From positions 12,915,837 to 12,979,836 of the forward strand of contig NC_087073.1 in assembly GCF_026151205.1 (NCBI RefSeq): a DNA stretch of 64,000 nt, written 5' to 3'. Shown here in pieces: positions 59,415 to 64,000 of this stretch; within the stretch, counting starts at the first letter, position 1, and every line of letters starts with the position of its first letter. This DNA is from Bolinopsis microptera. Its lineage: Eukaryota > Ctenophora > Tentaculata > Lobata > Bolinopsidae. Below the pieces are notes generated by a model that saw only the letters and a list, made by a program, of their open reading frames with translations, was not told the origin of the DNA and made no database searches. The position numbers and the translations under genes were made by a program.

Positions 59415-62400
59415 TATATTCTGCACCTGCGATATAATTGAAATAATATGAGCAATTAATTTTCGGCGCACACATACTTGCAACATGGCTCCATTATCCA
59501 TGGGCTCTAGAATTATATAATATTCATGAGTTCTATTATTAGATATAGCACGGAACAAAAACAGTTAGAGTTTTGGCAAAGCAGGAAAGTTCAAACTTTA
59601 GTCGTGGAAAATTGTAATGGCGGTTCAGCGTCCGCTAGACGGCGGCAACAGCCACCAACAGGCGACTTATCTCAGATTTCACTTCTATGGGAACCAGAGT
59701 TCAGCTCTGTCGATTGTTTGCTTTACTCGTGCACACTTCTCTCCCCCACTTTCCAAAGTTGAGTTGATGAAAATATAAAAGAGTCGGAGAGGGGTGTGCC
59801 TTTAGCTCCGTATATCATCGTGGTTGGTTTTAAGAGGAAGGTTCGCAAAGGACCTCCCAACATTTCTTGTTTGGCTCAACGACCTTACTTGATCCTTGTC
59901 AGCTGTCGTTAAACTTACCAACAATTTGATTATTGAAGTTGAAAACCAAATATTTTGTGATCAGTTGATTAAGTTAACTTCAGTAAGGGTAGCTGGTGGG
60001 GTGCTCCACAAAGTACCCCCAGCCCCACTGCCGGGGACGGTGACCCCGTCTCCGGACCCGACAAGATGTAAGGTCTGAGCCTCCAAATAGCATCTCTTCA
60101 GATATAGAAGCACTGCCATGTGCCTGAAGTGTGTGCATGTGTTTGCTCGTGTTTTGTTATCCTGGATTAGGACCAGGCCACACCAAGGTGTGGTTTTTCA
60201 TTTTTACAGAATTAATCTGATTTTCTCGTATAAGGTCCATCTTGCCACAGGTCGCTACAATTTTTGGTGTTTCAATTACCACTGATTATATTTGAGATTT
60301 TGTAATTGGCAAGATGGATTTTGAGATTTGTCAGGAATGTTACTTATAGCTGTCTGAACTTATTGTTAGTTCATAGGGTTGTGCTGTGCCGGAGTGATTC
60401 GTGCCAGCCGCCTCCTTTTTTTGGGGCATGCCAACCTCCTTTCTCACGACTATTTTTAGCTTCAGATTAAGTCATAAAAATTGACTTTTTACTGAGGTTG
60501 AAAACCTATCCAAGTCTCCTAAACCCTATTTTAACCAAAATTAAACGATTCCCTCGAATTACCTAAATGCTATTTGACGTCCATGGCATGCCCCAATCAT
60601 TTTACATTATCCGTTGTAACGATTATTAGAGTTTTATCGCTTAAACCTATTTATAGCTGCGCAATGTTTTGGGAAGAAAATAGTGTAGGGTTTAAATACG
60701 TATAAATACGTTGAAATACGTGTTCCACGTGGTTGACTCGATTGCGAACACGAAAACAAACTTCTAGTTCCCAGGCCCCTCCCTTTGAATTAGGCCTCAC
60801 GTTCATGTGACCCTTATTATGAGGTGACGGTGTATTTGGTTACTAGAGGTTCTGATGTAATACGATCTGCAGTCGTGGTTGAAAACTTTCAACCAGCTGA
60901 CTGGTCCGTTTGGTTGGGTCAACCACTTGGTTGTAGCTATTCAATGTTAGATAATACAAATTTTAATAACTTTAACTGTTACACCCCATATCTTCGTTTC
61001 TTGATGAAAGACCACGGAATTTTACATCCAGTTTTCAATGTAATCTTATGACCACTTTCCTAAAATGAGAGCATGGCAACTATGTCTTGAAACGAACGAT
61101 AATAGTACTATGTATATTATTAATATCATGCACAATAATGAAGCGTGGTGTATACATTTGTTATGTTGTTATACACATAAATGTTATGAGTTAGGATTTG
61201 AATTGTTCAATTAAATTGATTTAAGATAATCCTGCGATTAACTCAACGGGCAGTTAAGTTATAAAGAAAAATAATAAAGTTGATGTAGCTGCTCCATATA
61301 ATATATACATGGTAAATTTATGATATGTAATACAATCTAGTACCTAAATGATGTATTATTCAAGGGAATTTTCATATTGATATTAACCTCAGTTTTTGTT
61401 TGGACCAGTTAATGGGTCAACCTAGGGTCAAATGTAGAATGTAGTACTTTGCTTAATTTTTCTCAAGGTCTCTAGATTCTACCATGTTTTAGTAGTATTA
61501 TCTACAAATTATTATACAAATGAACAAGGACATCCTCCACGGAATTTGTTTGTAAAAGTTTCTTCAGTAAGTGCATGGCATTTGGCGCACTGCCAGACAT
61601 AAGTATGTGAGCTCACGTCCGTTAAAACTCCATCAATAACGGAGCGAAATTCCTAGAATCCTCCTAAGATAAATAAGCAGGGCCCACAAACACAACAATT
61701 TCCAACCTGGGGCTACATATTTATATAGCCTAAAAGAATTAGCCGTTACAGCTGTGTGTAGGAAAAGTATGCGCTGTAACAAGTAAGATAGGGGTAAAGG
61801 CAGGTACACACCAGTTGATTAAGGTGCCAGCCTGGCGATGAGAGCTCTTTGTGTTCGCTGAGCTGGCAACTAAGATAGATATACTTACACAGGCTGATAA
61901 TTAGCTCTGAAAATAGCGCTGTTATGGGCTTACGTGGCCTCTTTCTTGCACAAACAAATGAAATGGGGGAGGTACGACCTTGTTCACGTCGTGTGTTAAC
62001 CTCGCTTTTAGCTACGGAGAAAGATTGAATTTGAAACATTGCAAACTTATATTATCATATGTATGTATTTTATACGTTATAATTGCTGTACTGTGTTTGA
62101 AAAGTATATAATTAATTAAACATCGCGTGACTGGAATTATGTTGTACACATCAAAGAGGGATTATTTAAATCTTTTGCATCTTAGTAACAGTTGACCTTA
62201 TTGGGAATAAATGCTCTCTGAAAGCTTGATTCGTTTCCATCAAGCTACCGAACAAGTTCCAAGACTTCTAATTAGCCTTGATCCTTTAACTTCAGAGAAT
62301 CGCTTTTTCTGGATGGCTGAGAAAGCAACGCAGAAATGGTTTCTGCTTAGGCCTACAGTAAAATCTGACCAACATGTTGTAAATTCGACTGAATGGTCTT

Positions 62401-62499
62401 TAAGAAAGTTGTCCATTGTCTAAAATAAATTGAGCTTTGATGTAATGCCCAAAATGGAGGTCATCTGAAATCTTCTGCGGAACACAGTAAAATTTGCTT

Positions 62500-62690
62500 T
62501 TCTGTGGAATGAGAATCGAGACTATTCAGAGAAATTGTTCCCAATAAAGGTAGATTAAATTTGTTTGGAACACTGCTTCCAATTTAAAATCTGATTTAAG
62601 GCTAAGTTATTTTCTTTGGAACACCGCTTTCAATTAAGGTATATCATATTGTCTGGAACATAGCTTCCAATGAAGGTTAATTCAATTTTG
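62500..62690. repeat. Degenerate tandem repeat of about 55 bp
   Basis: TTGGAACACTGCTTCCAATT, TTGGAACACCGCTTTCAATT and CTGGAACATAGCTTCCAATG recur at about 55-60 bp spacing, with a weaker copy (AGAAATTGTTCCCAATAAAG) before them. Each core is a short dyad (TTGGAA..TTCCAA). Confidence 0.7.
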
Positions 62691-64000
62691 TTGAACTTAA
62701 AGTCCCCTCTAGTTCATATTTTGATATTAATTTAATGTTTTGTGATCTTAACTAATGGTCTACCCAAGGGATTAATTAAAAATTTTGTCTCAATTTAAAT
62801 GGTTTCTATGTTTGAAATTTACACCATTTTTTGAGGTCCTCCTTTGCTGCCAGTTTGATTATAAATTGGCCGTGAAGGAAACCGGGCCACAGGTATAAAT
62901 CATACAAGATTTATTATTAGATATACTACAATACTTTTAAAATAGTATAGAATATAAATGTTTAAAAACCTATCATTTCCAGAGTTTTTACTAGTACTTT
63001 TCATTGCACGCGTATATTAAATACAATATGAAATATATAATATAACGGATCAAGCACCACCAACTATGAAGTGGGCCTGTTGTTGATCTATATGTTTTAG
63101 TAAGAGCTGCATTTTTGGGAAGAAAAACGTTCAAAGGATAAGAATTGTAGTTGAAAGCTGAACTGTGTATTGTATAATGAGCGTGTAATAGTATGTTAGA
63201 ATACTGAATATGATAATGAGATTTGTGTTTTGCTATAGTAGGAAATGTGCCTCTCCTGCAATAATTGCAAATGTGTTGCCTACTAATTGAGTGTCACTAT
63301 CAGATTACGCTACACTCTTGTTTTTAATTTTGTTCCTGCAATTTAGCGATTAGCTAATTAGTTCCTTACTCAATTTTTACTCTGGACTAATGTGTTTGTC
63401 ATTGGTAATGATCCTTAAAAATATTTTAAGGCAGTAGGTATACAGTGGTATATCCCTACTAGTGCCGCTCCTTCCTTTGTAAAGGTTTCTCTACGAAAGA
63501 AAAATAATTTCGACCAAGGTCTGCTGCTAAAACTTTGCTCTATTTTATCGCTCCCTACTTTTTAGATACCAAATTCGCACCGGTCGGCTTAAAGTGGGTT
63601 CATTAAGATTGTGACATAACAGATTAATGAGAAAGAAGGTAACCACGTACTTATCAGTACTCGGTTGAAGAGGGAGGGATCACCTTTCCTTTTTCCTGGA
63701 AAATGTGTTCCTGACCTCTAGATAAGAGGTCGGACTTCTTAGATACTACCGTGTAATTGAGAGGAACGTAATGGGAGCCGGAGGGGGCCGAGGTTTCTAT
63801 TTTCTGTTTTTCCGCAAAATTTTCCAACTACATAAATGCGAAAAACTTCAACGGATTTGCAACCGTGAGCTTTTAATGCAATTTATTATGAACTATAAGA
63901 TAGATTAGGAGAAGTTTAATTTAATTACACATCAGTTTCCAGTTAACGCGAAACCTCTAAAACCTCTTTCCAGCAGCAGACCTTAAGGCAAATTCGATAT

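Larger units (their letters stand above)
58769..64000. other. No supported gene
   Basis: Contains zinc-finger 3' flank and intergenic DNA. A GC-rich frame at about 59989-60078 (VAGGVLHKVPPAPLPG) preceded by ACTTCAG could be a terminal exon, but its phase does not join the zinc-finger exon. Other frames (60824-61051 and 62211-62423 on +, 61746-62039 on -) show no domain. Confidence 0.45.

Noticed and set aside
59896-60078. Candidate terminal exon of the zinc-finger gene
   Set aside because: It has an acceptor-like ACTTCAG, but the phase gives an immediate stop when joined to the plausible donor near 58750. Kept only as a remark.

Overview
The window looks like nuclear DNA of an invertebrate animal. 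It is AT-rich and gene-poor. Its genes are split by GT-AG introns, and it carries animal-type retroelements (CR1/L2/jockey-like LINEs, a Penelope-like element), cut-and-paste transposon remnants and long simple repeats. I cannot fix the phylum from sequence alone. Five protein-coding loci are supported; three are recognisable by family and were rebuilt exon by exon, because most of their exons are too short to stand out as open reading frames.

Left third (1-23.1 kb). A two-exon proteasome subunit alpha-3 gene (1150-2461, +) is followed on the same strand by an eight-exon class I phosphatidylinositol transfer protein gene (3645-10401, +). The last PITP intron holds a LINE nested inside a hAT-like DNA transposon. 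Running towards PITP is an eight-exon archaemetzincin (AMZ-type) metalloprotease gene (23118 down to 11123, -). Its introns are filled with TA-flanked MITEs, two abutting perfect palindromes, a hairpin repeat, tandem repeats and LINE fragments.

Middle (23-38.5 kb). I see no host gene. There is a Penelope-like element fragment with an open thumb/GIY-YIG frame, two 5'-truncated LINEs (one with a poly(A) tail), a cluster of foldback/TIR elements with CG-rich GCGCGC modules (about 30.5 and 34-36.7 kb), and a poly(A)-tailed retroposed sequence with an intact 13-bp target-site duplication.

Right part (38.5-64 kb). A three-exon gene (38710-41298, +) begins with a CstF-50-like dimerisation domain but continues into a Ser/Thr/Pro-rich tail with no WD40 repeats. 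About 17 kb without a recognisable gene follows. It has minisatellites with 34-bp (about 33 copies) and 47-bp (about 9 copies) units and long CT/GA tracts. It ends at a promoter-like cluster (two CACGTG boxes around a dyad, plus GACGTC) and a small two-finger zinc-finger gene (about 58191-58768, +). The last 5 kb shows no gene I can support.

The genes are housekeeping or general cellular functions (protein degradation, phospholipid transfer, proteolysis, probable RNA 3'-end or transcription related, transcription factor) and do not form a pathway. One shared feature stands out: four gene models have a splice-acceptor-like AG 0-22 nt upstream of the start codon, meaning either 5'UTR introns or spliced-leader trans-splicing.
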